A DNA stretch of 64,000 nt from Flavobacterium rivuli WB 3.3-2 = DSM 21788 (GTDB lineage Bacteria; Bacteroidota; Bacteroidia; Flavobacteriales; Flavobacteriaceae). The notes beneath the pieces are model-generated. The model was not told the origin of the DNA. It saw only the letters and a program-made list of their open reading frames with translations, and did no database searches. The position numbers were made by a program, and so were the translations under genes. Positions 40,485 through 50,063 of this stretch are shown one piece after another (position 1 is the stretch's first letter; every line of letters starts with the position of its first letter). The DNA lies in assembly GCF_000378485.1 (NCBI RefSeq), contig NZ_KB899967.1:62001-126000 (forward strand), read 5' to 3'.

Positions 40485-43265
40485 CTATACAGTTACCTGA
40501 TTATGGGCCGGCGAAAACTTTGTAAGATTAATTCCATCAACCGCTGCTTTATATTCATCGATAGTTGGGATGCGGCCTAAAATTGCCGACAGTACTACAA
40601 CCGGTGTAGAAGCGAGTAAAGATTCGCCTTTTTTACGCTCGGTATCTTCCACAACACGCCCTTGGAAAAGACGTGTAGAAGTTGCCATTACAGTATCTCC
40701 CTTGGCTGCTTTTTCCTGATTTCCCATACAAAGGTTACAACCGGGACGCTCAAGGTACATCATGTTTTCATATTCTGTACGGGCAGTATTTTTAGGTAAA
40801 AGGTCGCTAAACTCAAAGCCGGAATACTTTTGTAACATATTCCAGTCACCTTCAGCCTTCAGTTCATCAATAATGTTATATGTTGGCGCAGCTACTACAA
40901 GCGGTGCCTTAAATTTCACTTCACCCTGTTGTTCTTCAATATTTCTAAGCATTTGAGAAACAATTTTCAAATCGCCTTTATGAACCATACAAGAACCTAC
41001 AAAGCCCAAATCAACTTTTTTGTCGTTGCCATAGTAAGAAATAGCGCGAATTGTATCGTGTGTATATCGCTTAGAAACATCATCGTTATTTACATCAGGA
41101 TCGGCAATCATCGGTTCTGCTATCAAATCAAGGTCAATTACAACCTCTGCAAAATATTTTGCATTCTCATCGGGGGTCAATACCGGTTTTACCCCTAATT
41201 TTATTTCAGTAATTCTCTTATTTGCTTTATCAATCAACCCTTGCAATACCTGATTGTGGTTATCCATACCTTTATCAATCATGATCTGGATCCTGCTTTT
41301 CGCGATTTCCAATGATTCGATCAAAGTATCGTTATGAGAAATACAAATTGATGCCTTTGCTTTCATTTCTGCAGTCCAGTCCGTAAATGTAAATGCCTGG
41401 TCAGCAAGAAGTGTACCAATATGAACTTCTATAATTCTGCCCTGAAATACATTTTCGCCGTCAAATTGTTGCAACATTTGTAACTGTGTAGCATGAACAA
41501 CATCACGAAAATCCATATAATCCTTCATTTCGCCTTTAAAAGTAACTTTTACAGACTCAGGAATAGGCATCGATGCTTCACCTGTTGCCAGTGCGAGCGC
41601 AACTGTTCCGGAATCTGCACCAAAAGCAACGCCTTTAGACATCCTGGTGTGTGAGTCACCACCAATGATAATCGCCCATTCATCTACTACAATATCATTC
41701 AAAACTTTATGAATCACATCTGTCATAGAGTGGTAAACGCCTTTTGGGTCGCGGGCAGTAATTACACCAAAATCATTCATGAACTTCATCAGCTTCGGAA
41801 TATTTGCCTGCGCTTTTTTATCCCAGACCGAAGCCGTATGGCAACCTGACTGGTACGCACCGTCAACACCCGGAGAAATTACAGTTGCCGCCATAGATTC
41901 TAATTCTTGTGCAGTCATAAGGCCTGTAGTATCCTGCGACCCCACAATATTTACCTTAACGCGTACATCCGAACCTGCGTACAGCAGTTTACCCGGCGTT
42001 ACGCCAACTGCATTTGTATTGAATATTTTCTCTACTGCAGTAAGCCCCTGCCCTTCAACAGAAATTTCTTTTGACGGAGCAAACACCGGTGGAATATCAA
42101 TACCTAAAGTTTGGGCTGCAAATGTTTGTATCTTTTTACCAAATACAACTGCATAAGAACCGCCGGCTTTAATGAATTCTAATTTTTGTGGTGTGAACGA
42201 TTTAGAAAGGTCTATCAATTCCTTATCGCCATTATATAATTTTTTCTTCTTTGTATTAATAGTCAAAACAGTTCCCGTAGCAACAGAATAAACCTCTTCG
42301 AGAACAGGTTCCCCTTTTTCGTTACGTACAAGATTACCATCTGCATCGTGCTTTTTCTCCCAGTTTTTAAGGTCGACCCCTATACCGCCGGTAACATCAA
42401 CAGTTGTAAGGAAAATCGGAGAGATACCATTTGTTCCGCCCACAATTGGAGCGATATTTACAAACGGTATGTAAGGATTTGCCTGTTTACCCGTCCAGAG
42501 TGCCACGTTGTTTACCCCCGACATACGCGACGAGCCCACACCCATTGTACCTTTTTCGGCAATCAGCATTATACTTGCGTCAGGAAATTGCATCTGGAAA
42601 TCTTTGATTTCCTTTTGTTGTTGCGGCGTCATCATGCACAAGCCATGCAATTCGCGGTCGGCACGTGAGTGTGCCTGGTTACCCGGCGAAAGCAAATCGG
42701 TAGAGATATCACCTTCGGCAGCAATGTACGTAACAACTTTTATTTCTTCGGGCACCTCCGGAAGTTGTGTAAAAAACTCCGCCTGCGCATAGCTTTCCAA
42801 AATTTCTTTTGCAATTACATTCCCGCTTTCATAAGCTGCTTTTAAACGATTGGTATCTGCTTCGTAAAGGAAAACCTGTGTTTTAAGCACACTTGCAGCT
42901 TGTTTTGCAACAGAGAAATCGTGGCCAAGAGCCAAATCAAGCAATACCTCGATTGATTTACCACCTTTCATATATGACAATAATTCAAAGGCAAATGCAG
43001 GTGTAATTTCTTCAACCAAAGATCTGCCAAGAATAATTTCTTTTAAGAATTCTGCCTTTACAACTGCCGCAGAAGTTGTACCGGGTAAAGTATTATAAAT
43101 AAAGAATTTAACAGAATCAGTTCTGTACGGATTAGCTACATCTTTTATTTGGGCAATAATTTCGCTTAATAATTCTGCTCCGTCTATTGGTTTTGGGTGA
43201 AGTCCCAAGGCTTTTCTTTCTTCAATTTCTTTGATATAGTCTTGATAAATATTATCGAAAGCCAT
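40485..43265 (-). CDS. acnB: bifunctional aconitate hydratase 2 / 2-methylisocitrate dehydratase
   Basis: A 926-aa AcnB. The HEAT-like N-terminal domain (about 1-160) is characteristic of AcnB; its swivel follows (TTVDVTGGIGVDLKNW). Substrate/Fe-S segments include IIIGGDSHTRMSKGVAFGAD (about 531-550), LGFVGSCMVHKGDL (Cys about 763) and ERPGCNLCMGNQEKAAKG (about 837-854). It takes part in the TCA cycle and possibly the methylcitrate route. It is the promoter-proximal gene of a two-aconitase operon. A -7 near match (TAAGTTTA on the minus strand) precedes it in a 281-base AT-rich spacer. Confidence 0.95.
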   Translation of the reverse strand: MAFDNIYQDYIKEIEERKALGLHPKPIDGAELLSEIIAQIKDVANPYRTDSVKFFIYNTLPGTTSAAVVKAEFLKEIILGRSLVEEITPAFAFELLSYMKGGKSIEVLLDLALGHDFSVAKQAASVLKTQVFLYEADTNRLKAAYESGNVIAKEILESYAQAEFFTQLPEVPEEIKVVTYIAAEGDISTDLLSPGNQAHSRADRELHGLCMMTPQQQKEIKDFQMQFPDASIMLIAEKGTMGVGSSRMSGVNNVALWTGKQANPYIPFVNIAPIVGGTNGISPIFLTTVDVTGGIGVDLKNWEKKHDADGNLVRNEKGEPVLEEVYSVATGTVLTINTKKKKLYNGDKELIDLSKSFTPQKLEFIKAGGSYAVVFGKKIQTFAAQTLGIDIPPVFAPSKEISVEGQGLTAVEKIFNTNAVGVTPGKLLYAGSDVRVKVNIVGSQDTTGLMTAQELESMAATVISPGVDGAYQSGCHTASVWDKKAQANIPKLMKFMNDFGVITARDPKGVYHSMTDVIHKVLNDIVVDEWAIIIGGDSHTRMSKGVAFGADSGTVALALATGEASMPIPESVKVTFKGEMKDYMDFRDVVHATQLQMLQQFDGENVFQGRIIEVHIGTLLADQAFTFTDWTAEMKAKASICISHNDTLIESLEIAKSRIQIMIDKGMDNHNQVLQGLIDKANKRITEIKLGVKPVLTPDENAKYFAEVVIDLDLIAEPMIADPDVNNDDVSKRYTHDTIRAISYYGNDKKVDLGFVGSCMVHKGDLKIVSQMLRNIEEQQGEVKFKAPLVVAAPTYNIIDELKAEGDWNMLQKYSGFEFSDLLPKNTARTEYENMMYLERPGCNLCMGNQEKAAKGDTVMATSTRLFQGRVVEDTERKKGESLLASTPVVVLSAILGRIPTIDEYKAAVDGINLTKFSPAHNQVTV

Positions 43266-43546
43266 AATTAAAATGTTTGTTTTCGTTTGTAAAAAGTCTG
43301 TAAATTTACTTAAACTTATTGCAATTAAAAAATTTTTAGGGATTGATTAATTTAGCAGAATTATTATTTATAAACATTCTATTTTACTGAGTATATTTTA
43401 ATAAATTTAAGATTATAAGGTGTTTATTTAAGAATAGTCAATTTTTTAAAGTTATATTAACAAATCGTAAACAATCTATATAATTTTATAAAAATATGAG
43501 ATTCTGAACTATTTAAAAACAGGCTTTTATTCGCAAATTACTATTA
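43266..43546. other. AT-rich intergenic region upstream of acnB
   Basis: 281 bases between divergent-free genes (both neighbours are on the minus strand). It holds poly-A/T tracts and no convincing coding frame; a near-consensus promoter for acnB is at its acnB end. No iron-responsive or riboswitch-like structure was recognised by eye. Confidence 0.4.
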
Positions 43547-43924
43547 CTAAACCGATGTAGCATCGTCTTTTTTCAGTTTAATAATCTTAAAATAATAATT
43601 TAGCATTACCAAAGCCATAAGTAACGCTGTGCCAAAAAGTATACTTTTAATTATAAGAAACCTAAAAGTACCACCGGTAGGTAAAGCAATAGCTGCATTA
43701 TCTATAAATGATTTGCATAACATATAGCCCGAAAATACAGTAAGCACAATACTATACAGTAGCCCTATATATCTTTGTTTATGAAACAACTGAAAGGTTA
43801 ACAATACAACCACGCTTATGGCCGTGTAATGGATAACGCCAAGCGACATATACGATTCAGCTATCCAGAACATTGCCAGTAGTATAAAGAAAACGGATGG
43901 GATGACGTGGAGTGATTTGTTCAT
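43547..43924 (-). CDS. four-helix membrane protein, paralog A
   Basis: A 125-aa protein with four predicted membrane helices (ending NYYFKIIKLKKDDATSV). Starts MNKSLHVIPSVFFILLAMFW and shares an alignable N-terminus (FF-x-x-x-A-x-FWI), the sequence ATAITV/ISVVVLLTFQLF and the C-terminal half with the next gene (44004-44384), indicating tandem duplication. Family unknown; likely small transporter-like or DoxX-like integral membrane protein. Confidence 0.7.
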   Translation of the reverse strand: MNKSLHVIPSVFFILLAMFWIAESYMSLGVIHYTAISVVVLLTFQLFHKQRYIGLLYSIVLTVFSGYMLCKSFIDNAAIALPTGGTFRFLIIKSILFGTALLMALVMLNYYFKIIKLKKDDATSV

Positions 43925-43953
43925 AATGAATATTGACGGTGGAAATATACATG

Positions 43954-43979
43954 AAAAAAGCCACTCATAACGAATGGCT
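43954..43979 (-). terminator. weak intrinsic terminator between paralogs
   Basis: On the minus strand AGCCATTC pairs with GAGTGGCT (one G-T pair) and is followed by TTTTTT, between the stop of the 44004-44384 gene and the start of the 43547-43924 gene. Confidence 0.6.
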
Positions 43980-44003
43980 CATGTAATTTATACTGCAATA
44001 TTT

Positions 44004-44384
44004 TTAAGAAACAGAATGCGGCATAGGCAGAATTTCAGGTCTTTGCATACTAAATTTAATTATCATAGCTCCTGCAATAAGTGCAGATAATAAGAACAAG
44101 CCTTCTCCTATCAGTAAAAATTTAATCCCCTCCGCAGAACCGGCAGGGAAATCGTTATGTTCACTTCTTACAGCCAATACCATAAACAATGAGAATAAGC
44201 CCAAAGCAGCACCGCTGGCAATGCCTACTACCCTTTTACTAAATATGAGCTGGAATAACATAGTTGCAATAACCGCAATAGCAAAATAATTTATAGTACC
44301 ATTGGCGGTGTAGTTATCCTGGATCCAGAAAGCAGCCATGCCAATAAAAAAAACTTCAGGCAATGAGTAAAGTAATTTTTTCAT
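44004..44384 (-). CDS. four-helix membrane protein, paralog B
   Basis: A 126-aa integral membrane protein with four predicted helices (MKKLLYSLPEVFFIGMAAFW; FAIAVIATMLFQLIFSKRVV; ALGLFSLFMVLAV; EGLFLLSALIAGAMIIKF). It is paralogous to the gene just downstream (43547-43924). No domain recognised. Its own hairpin terminator suggests it is separately transcribed, or that both are produced at different levels. Confidence 0.7.
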   Translation of the reverse strand: MKKLLYSLPEVFFIGMAAFWIQDNYTANGTINYFAIAVIATMLFQLIFSKRVVGIASGAALGLFSLFMVLAVRSEHNDFPAGSAEGIKFLLIGEGLFLLSALIAGAMIIKFSMQRPEILPMPHSVS

Positions 44385-44454
44385 AATAAAATTGATTGGT
44401 TATAACATTAACTCAATAACAATCAGTTTAGTATACATGATGCCATATAAATAA

Positions 44455-44478
44455 AAAAGCTGTTCTAAAACAGCTTTT
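44455..44478 (-). terminator. intrinsic terminator overlapping the MoxR gene end
   Basis: A perfect 10-bp stem (AAAAGCTGTT, loop CTAA, AACAGCTTTT), T-run on the minus strand. Its 3' arm (right) covers the last codons of the MoxR gene, so stop codon and terminator overlap. Confidence 0.8.
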
Positions 44479-45418
44479 GAATTATCATTTCTTCGGTAAT
44501 ACCTTCGGCATCTGCCTTATAGTTTTTAATAATACGGTGGCGCAGTATTCCTGTAGCCACGGCCTGTACATCTTCTATATCCGGGGAGTACTTTCCTTTT
44601 AATGCTGCATTGGTCTTAGCAGCAAGGATAAGGTTTTGCGAGGCACGCGGCCCTGCGCCCCAGTCTAAATATGTTTTAACATAATCGTTGCTTAACGGGT
44701 TGCCCGGCCTGGTTTTATTTACAAGCGTTACGGCATATTCTATAACATTATCTGCCACGGGTATGCGACGGATAAGGTGCTGAAAATCGGTAATTTCCTG
44801 TGCTGTAAACAATGGGTTTACAGTAACTTTAGTATCTGCAGTTGTACTTTTTACCACCTGAACCTCCTCTGCAAACGTAGGATAATCAAGCTTTATGGCA
44901 AACATAAAACGGTCTAACTGTGCTTCCGGCAGCGGGTAAGTTCCCTCCTGCTCTATTGGGTTTTGCGTAGCGAGTACAAAATAAGGCAGATCAAGCTTAT
45001 GGTGGTGCCCGGCAATAGTTACTGCTTTTTCCTGCATGGCCTCAAGAAGTGCTGCCTGGGTTTTAGGCGGCGTACGGTTAATCTCATCGGCAAGTACAAT
45101 GTTAGAAAAAATAGGGCCTTTTAAAAATTTAAACTGCCTGTTTTCATCCAATATCTCACTTCCCAAAATATCACTCGGCATAAGGTCGGGCGTAAACTGT
45201 ATACGCTTAAAGTTTAACCCCAATGCCTGCGATATGGTGTTTACCATTAGTGTCTTAGCCAATCCCGGCACACCTACTAAAAGGGCATGGCCTCCGGCAA
45301 AAATGCTGAGTACTATCTGGTTTACAACTTCGTCCTGTCCTACTATTATTTTTGCTATCTCCTGTTTTAAAGCGGCCTGTTTAAGAACTAAATTTTGTAT
45401 AGCTGCTACGTCTGACAT
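44465..45418 (-). CDS. MoxR-family AAA+ ATPase
   Basis: A 317-aa MoxR ATPase: Walker A GVPGLAKTLMVNTISQ (about 59-74), VPGLAKT in the MoxR variant, Walker B IVLADEINRTPPKTQAALLE (about 109-128), sensor 1 ATQNPIEQEGTYPLPEAQLD (about 149-168), and the lid domain NPLSNDYVKTYLDWGAGPRA. MoxR proteins act as chaperones that activate VWA-domain or cell-envelope partners. No DUF58/BatA partner is adjacent; the gene follows the three PPIase genes, separated by 95 bases, and could be co-transcribed. Confidence 0.95.
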   Translation of the reverse strand: MSDVAAIQNLVLKQAALKQEIAKIIVGQDEVVNQIVLSIFAGGHALLVGVPGLAKTLMVNTISQALGLNFKRIQFTPDLMPSDILGSEILDENRQFKFLKGPIFSNIVLADEINRTPPKTQAALLEAMQEKAVTIAGHHHKLDLPYFVLATQNPIEQEGTYPLPEAQLDRFMFAIKLDYPTFAEEVQVVKSTTADTKVTVNPLFTAQEITDFQHLIRRIPVADNVIEYAVTLVNKTRPGNPLSNDYVKTYLDWGAGPRASQNLILAAKTNAALKGKYSPDIEDVQAVATGILRHRIIKNYKADAEGITEEMIIQKLF

Positions 45419-45513
45419 AGTGATTTCTGATTAAAATTAAAGCTAAGGGTATCCTTAGCTTCAAACTTATAAATAATTTTATTGTTTACCTAAATATTAG
45501 CACACAAAGGCTT

Positions 45514-46926
45514 TTATTTTTTAACCCAGTTATTGGCAAATTTACAATCGCGGTATTCGCCGTTTACTTTAATATAAGTGTCCTTAATTTTTTCTGCACT
45601 CCATTTTGCAATGGTTTTAATTTGTTTTTCTTTTAGTGCAAGTTCTTTTATTTTAGTGTAATCTTTTGCATAATCAGCAGCATGCTCGTTGTAACGGTTA
45701 GTAACTGTAAGCAACTTATAGCTTTGTGTACCGCGCTGGTCTGTATCCAATATAGGCTCAGATACCTCATTGTTTTTAAGATCTGCAACCTGGTTGTATA
45801 TTGTAGGATCCATTTTTGTAAGCTCAAAACGGGTTTCAAGTGTACGTGGGTTCATTAATAAACCGCCACCGTTACGCGTGTCTTTATCATCAGACTCTGA
45901 TCTTGCAGCATCGGCAAAACTAATTTCGCCGCTTGTAATTTTCTTTCTTATGCTTTCGGCTTTTTCTTTAGCAGCCTTAAGTGCCTCCGGTGTAACCTTT
46001 GGCGATATTAGTATATGCCTTACATCCAGCTCCTGCCCCCTTATCTTTTCTACATAAATAAGGTGAAACCCAAATTCAGATTCTACCGGATCTGATATTT
46101 CTCCTTCGGCAAGGCTAAAGGCTGTATCCTTAAATTCCTTTACAAATTGTGTCTTACGCGTAATTTTGTAAAAGCCACCGCTTGACCTCGAGCCCGGATC
46201 TTCTGAATAAAGTACTGCCTTACTGTAAAAACTGGATCCATCCTGCACATCCTTCTTTATTTGCTTAAGCCGGTCTATAACAATTTGCTTTTCTGCCTGA
46301 GAAATTTTTGGCTTAATAACAATTTGCGCCACCTCCATTTCTGCACCAAAAACAGGCAGGTCTTCTTTGCTGAATTTTGCATAAAACTGCCTTACCTCTT
46401 CAGGGGTTATCTCTACCTCATCAATAATCTTTTTTTGCATCTGCTCTGTAAGCTTCTGCGTTTTTATCATTTCAAAAAGCTCCGTTTTAAAACTGTCAAG
46501 GCTTTTCTTTTTAAAATAGGCCACCATTTTATCTGCAGATCCTAATTGCTCTACAAAGTAGTCTATCTGGCGGTCCATAGTTTCATTAACCTCTGCATCG
46601 TGTACAATAATACTATCCTGTATGGCCTGGTGGGCATACAACTTATCTTCCATAAGTTTACCTATAAGTTCGCAGCGGGTAACATCTGCGGTAGGCACAT
46701 TTTGCGCCTGCATTTCCTTATACATAAGGTCTATATCGCTGTCCAGAACCACATAATCGCCCACAACAGCTACAACACCATCTACCTTTAGCTTGTTTCC
46801 TGCAGTATATTTAACAGGCTTTACACTATCTTTAGGCGTGTTAGGTATTATTTGCTGGGCAGCTGCCGATATCCCAAAAAAAGCAAGGGCTACGAGCAAT
46901 GCTATCCTGTTATTTATAAATTTCAT
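45514..46926 (-). CDS. periplasmic peptidylprolyl isomerase, SurA-like (third of three)
   Basis: A 470-aa secreted protein with signal peptide (MKFINNRIALLVALAFFGIS). SurA-like N-terminal chaperone helices (VDGVVAVVGDYVVLDSDIDL, about 43-62) precede two parvulin-type PPIase domains, seen as MEVAQIVIKPKISQAEKQIV (about 192-211) with GGFYKITRK, and LDVRHILISPKVTPEALKAA (about 297-316) with NGGGLLMNP. It probably assists outer membrane protein folding. The start at 46926 overlaps the preceding gene by 17 bases; the ATG at 46950 would extend into that gene without gain. Confidence 0.9.
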   Translation of the reverse strand: MKFINNRIALLVALAFFGISAAAQQIIPNTPKDSVKPVKYTAGNKLKVDGVVAVVGDYVVLDSDIDLMYKEMQAQNVPTADVTRCELIGKLMEDKLYAHQAIQDSIIVHDAEVNETMDRQIDYFVEQLGSADKMVAYFKKKSLDSFKTELFEMIKTQKLTEQMQKKIIDEVEITPEEVRQFYAKFSKEDLPVFGAEMEVAQIVIKPKISQAEKQIVIDRLKQIKKDVQDGSSFYSKAVLYSEDPGSRSSGGFYKITRKTQFVKEFKDTAFSLAEGEISDPVESEFGFHLIYVEKIRGQELDVRHILISPKVTPEALKAAKEKAESIRKKITSGEISFADAARSESDDKDTRNGGGLLMNPRTLETRFELTKMDPTIYNQVADLKNNEVSEPILDTDQRGTQSYKLLTVTNRYNEHAADYAKDYTKIKELALKEKQIKTIAKWSAEKIKDTYIKVNGEYRDCKFANNWVKK

Positions 46927-47761
46927 ATTTGTTATTTTTAATCGCGTCATCCGTAATTTCTTTTTGGAATTTCTTTATTAACTCCAGTTTCCTGTTATTT
47001 ATTATAACCTGCTGTAAAGTTGGCTTTATATATTCAAAGGGTGCAATCTGGTTCCTGTCTATAACCTTTGTAACTTTTACCATATAAACATCCAGAGAAT
47101 CCGGATATTGAAATGACGTACCGCCATGCATATACTTATCGCGGTTATCGGGGTTTATGAAAGGTAATTTTTGGTAAATGCTGTTCATATCTGTCCAGAT
47201 GCTGTCGTTAAAAGCATAGCTTTTAAACTGCAATGCCATTTCGTTAAGCGTCTTAAGGTCTTTTTTATTACCGCTTAAAAAACGCTGACGGGCAAGGCTA
47301 AACTTTGGATGCTCCTTATCCATACGGATATATTTAAGGCGCACCAGCGTACCTGTAGTCCTGAAGTTTTGTTTATTGGCATTATAATACTTTACAAGCT
47401 CTTCCTGCGGCACAACGGTATCTACACTTTGCTTTACCATTTCTTCCAGGTAGGCTTTAGTATAAAGATCTGTAGTATATTGTTTTATAAGCCCGTCTAA
47501 TTCCTGTTGTTTATCAGCTCCAATATTTACCACCGCAGCATCATACATTAACTTTTGCGAAGCCCAGCGGTCTATATAGCTTTTTATAATAGCAATACTA
47601 TCCTGCTTACTTGTACCTTCAGGCACAATACCTTTAAGCTCTTCCCTGTCCAGGTAGGCACTATTTACCCTTGCGGCAGCCGTATCCGGCCCGGCTTCCT
47701 GCTTTTTATTGCAGGAAAACACAACAAGTGCAAAAAATAGTAACAGTGCCTTTCTCACCAT
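46910..47761 (-). CDS. SurA-N-terminal-like lipoprotein (middle gene of PPIase operon)
   Basis: A 283-aa lipoprotein (signal MVRKALLLFFALVVFSC, Cys 17). It resembles the SurA N-terminal chaperone domain (ARVNSAYLDREELKGIVPEG; KSYIDRWASQKLMYDAAVVN) followed by a PPIC-related region (VPQEELVKYYNANKQNFRTT; GTLVRLKYIRMDKEHPKFSL), but without the full set of parvulin catalytic residues. It may be a chaperone only. Starts one base before the stop of the upstream PPIase gene (ATGA) and overlaps the next gene by 17 bases. Confidence 0.82.
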   Translation of the reverse strand: MVRKALLLFFALVVFSCNKKQEAGPDTAAARVNSAYLDREELKGIVPEGTSKQDSIAIIKSYIDRWASQKLMYDAAVVNIGADKQQELDGLIKQYTTDLYTKAYLEEMVKQSVDTVVPQEELVKYYNANKQNFRTTGTLVRLKYIRMDKEHPKFSLARQRFLSGNKKDLKTLNEMALQFKSYAFNDSIWTDMNSIYQKLPFINPDNRDKYMHGGTSFQYPDSLDVYMVKVTKVIDRNQIAPFEYIKPTLQQVIINNRKLELIKKFQKEITDDAIKNNKYEIYK

Positions 47762-49767
47762 TATTGGTTAAGCTCTTTTTTTACTTTATCAAAAACTTCA
47801 TTATTTACCTTAACGGTAAACTCTTTCTTTAAATCATCCACCCATGTATTTTCAAGATACTGCTGGTAATCATTTACTACGCGCCCTTTAGCTTCATCAA
47901 GTGTTTTGGCACCTGCAGGAAGTACCTTAGTAGTTTTTACAACATAGTAATAATTACCCTCTTTAATAATACCGGATACTCCTGTTTTCCATTCGGCCTG
48001 TTTAGGCAGGGCATCGCTATCCTGGTCATAAGTACCCGTTTTTTCAATTACGTTTACTTTATCTTTAGTGTTTAGCTTGCCTTTAATAAAAGCAGCGTCT
48101 TTCTTTTTAAGAAGATAATCTCTTGTTTGTCTGATATTCTTTTCGCTTGTAGATGAGTACACCTCTGCCGCTACCCTTGCTTTCCACTGATAGTCTGCAC
48201 TATGCGCATCATAAAACTTCTGTATACCTATAGTATCATTTTTGGCTTTATCCCAAATTTCTTTTTCCATAAGGTCAAATAACAAAAGGCCGTCACGGTA
48301 CTCTTCCATCACCTGCTCAAATTCCGGGAACTCTTTTTCAAGGTTGTCGTTATAGTATGCATTAAGCTGCTCGTCTGTATAACGGTTAATAAGCACCTCT
48401 GCCGCCGCCGAAACCGGTTTTGCACTAATACCTGCCCTTTGCTGCGCATTTACATACTCAAGAAAATCTTTACCTGTAAGTTTTTTATCGTTGTTTATGG
48501 TAAGCAATGTTTTGTTGTAAGGTTCCAGGTTAGCCGGCGGTGTCCAGCCCATAGTATAAAGACTGTCGGTAAGGGTTTTAACAACCTGCTTGTACATATC
48601 TTTATCTCTTGTTACGGCAAACTTAGCTTTTATTTTTTCGTTAAGCGACTGTGTAATAAGACGTGAACGCTCGTCTCTTTTTATCCTTGTTTCAAAATCA
48701 GCTTTTACATCTTCAAACTTCTTTACCGGTTTTCTCTCTACAAGCTTAACAATATGCCAACCAAACTGTGACTCGAACGGTGCAGAAATTTGTCCCGGAG
48801 TGGTTAACGCAAAAGAATTTTCTTCAAACTCCTGAGAAGTAAGTTCACCAGAGCTAAAGCTATTTAACTCTCCACCTTTATCTGAGCTTGATTTATCTTC
48901 GCTAAACTGTTTTGCAAGAGCAGCAAAATCTTCGCCCTGTTTTAGTTTTTTATAAATATCGTCTACTTTGGTCTTTGCTTTAGCAGCTGCAGTAGCATCG
49001 GCCGTTTTTGGCTTCATGATCATTATGTGTGCCACAGTAATATCGCCACGGTTATCCCTAATGTCGTTTACTTTTACAATGTGGTAGCCAAAACGCGTTC
49101 TTGTAGGTTTAGACACCCCTCCTTTAGGTGTGTTGAATGCAGCATTTTCAAATGGGTATACCATCCTGAATACTGAAAAATACCCAAGGTCGCCCTGGTT
49201 TTCTTTTGCAGATGGGTCTTCAGATGTTTCTGCGGCAAGCTTACCAAAATCTTCTCCGGCAGCAGCACGCTTGTAAATTGCCTGCGCTTTGTTATATGCT
49301 TTAAGGGTATCTGCAGGGGCAGCATTTTCATCGGCCATAATTAATATGTGCGACGCTTTAATTTCTTTTAGCGAGCGATTGTAAGCTTCCTGTACCAGCT
49401 CTGTAGTTACTTTACTATCTGTAAGGTAATTTTTAGCAAGCTGGCCGCGGTAACTTTTAAGTTCGCCCTGGTACTTTTTATTGTTTTGCAGGCCCAGTTT
49501 ATTAGCTTTATTTACTTTAAGCTTGTAACCTACAAAAAGGTCGAGGTAATTGTTAAGGTCTTTTTGCGAATCGTCTTTAACAAGGTCGAGGTTTTTGTTG
49601 TAAACCCTCACAAACTCGTCTGTGTAATACTGTTTTTCGTTAATTGTAAAAAGAACATCTTTTTTAGGAGCCGGAGCTGCCGTGGTTGTAGTTTCTTTAG
49701 ATGATTTGCAGCCCGAAATAAGTAATGCCGTAAATAAAAGGCCGGAAAGAACCTGTTTTAGTCTCAT
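47761..49767 (-). CDS. large SurA-like peptidylprolyl isomerase lipoprotein (first of three)
   Basis: A 668-aa lipoprotein (SGLLFTALLISGC, Cys about 20). It has a SurA-type N-terminal region (DVLFTINEKQYYTDEFVRVY, about 38-57), two parvulin domains seen as IKASHILIMADENAAPADTL (about 135-154) with NQGDLGYFSVFRMVYPFENA, and ITVAHIMIMKPKTADATAAA (about 242-261) with GGELNSFSSGEL, and a long C-terminal region (about 350-668). Larger than E. coli SurA (about 430 aa). It opens the PPIase operon; a perfect -7 element is at 49852-49859. Confidence 0.9.
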   Translation of the reverse strand: MRLKQVLSGLLFTALLISGCKSSKETTTTAAPAPKKDVLFTINEKQYYTDEFVRVYNKNLDLVKDDSQKDLNNYLDLFVGYKLKVNKANKLGLQNNKKYQGELKSYRGQLAKNYLTDSKVTTELVQEAYNRSLKEIKASHILIMADENAAPADTLKAYNKAQAIYKRAAAGEDFGKLAAETSEDPSAKENQGDLGYFSVFRMVYPFENAAFNTPKGGVSKPTRTRFGYHIVKVNDIRDNRGDITVAHIMIMKPKTADATAAAKAKTKVDDIYKKLKQGEDFAALAKQFSEDKSSSDKGGELNSFSSGELTSQEFEENSFALTTPGQISAPFESQFGWHIVKLVERKPVKKFEDVKADFETRIKRDERSRLITQSLNEKIKAKFAVTRDKDMYKQVVKTLTDSLYTMGWTPPANLEPYNKTLLTINNDKKLTGKDFLEYVNAQQRAGISAKPVSAAAEVLINRYTDEQLNAYYNDNLEKEFPEFEQVMEEYRDGLLLFDLMEKEIWDKAKNDTIGIQKFYDAHSADYQWKARVAAEVYSSTSEKNIRQTRDYLLKKKDAAFIKGKLNTKDKVNVIEKTGTYDQDSDALPKQAEWKTGVSGIIKEGNYYYVVKTTKVLPAGAKTLDEAKGRVVNDYQQYLENTWVDDLKKEFTVKVNNEVFDKVKKELNQ

Positions 49768-49851
49768 TATAAAATTAATTTATATGCTTAAATACCGTTA
49801 GTAAACGTATTAAAAATTAAAAAATTATGATCGCTCATTTTTTGCAACTCA

Positions 49852-49859
49852 CAAAAGTA
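49852..49859 (-). promoter_or_regulatory. -7 promoter element of the PPIase operon
   Basis: Read on the minus strand TACTTTTG, a perfect TAnnTTTG element, 84 bases upstream of the first PPIase gene; the leader would be about 78 bases. Confidence 0.6.
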
Positions 49860-50063
49860 AGCATTCGATGGTATTACGCAATAAATATTTGTATTAATAT
49901 GAAGGCATACTAAATCTAAACTTCATTTTTTATTAAAAAAATTCAGACGGCTATTCCCGTCCAAACAAATATAAGTCAGGCTTAGCTCATAATTATCTGA
50001 AAAAGATTAAATTGCACGCAACCTGTTTACCTTTTTTGCATCTATACAATAAACCATACCACC

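Noticed and set aside
49946..49961. GACGG/CCGTC hairpin in the spacer before the lipoprotein gene
   Set aside because: It has a T-run on the minus strand but no gene ends there; no transcript it could terminate was identified, so it is not reported as a terminator.
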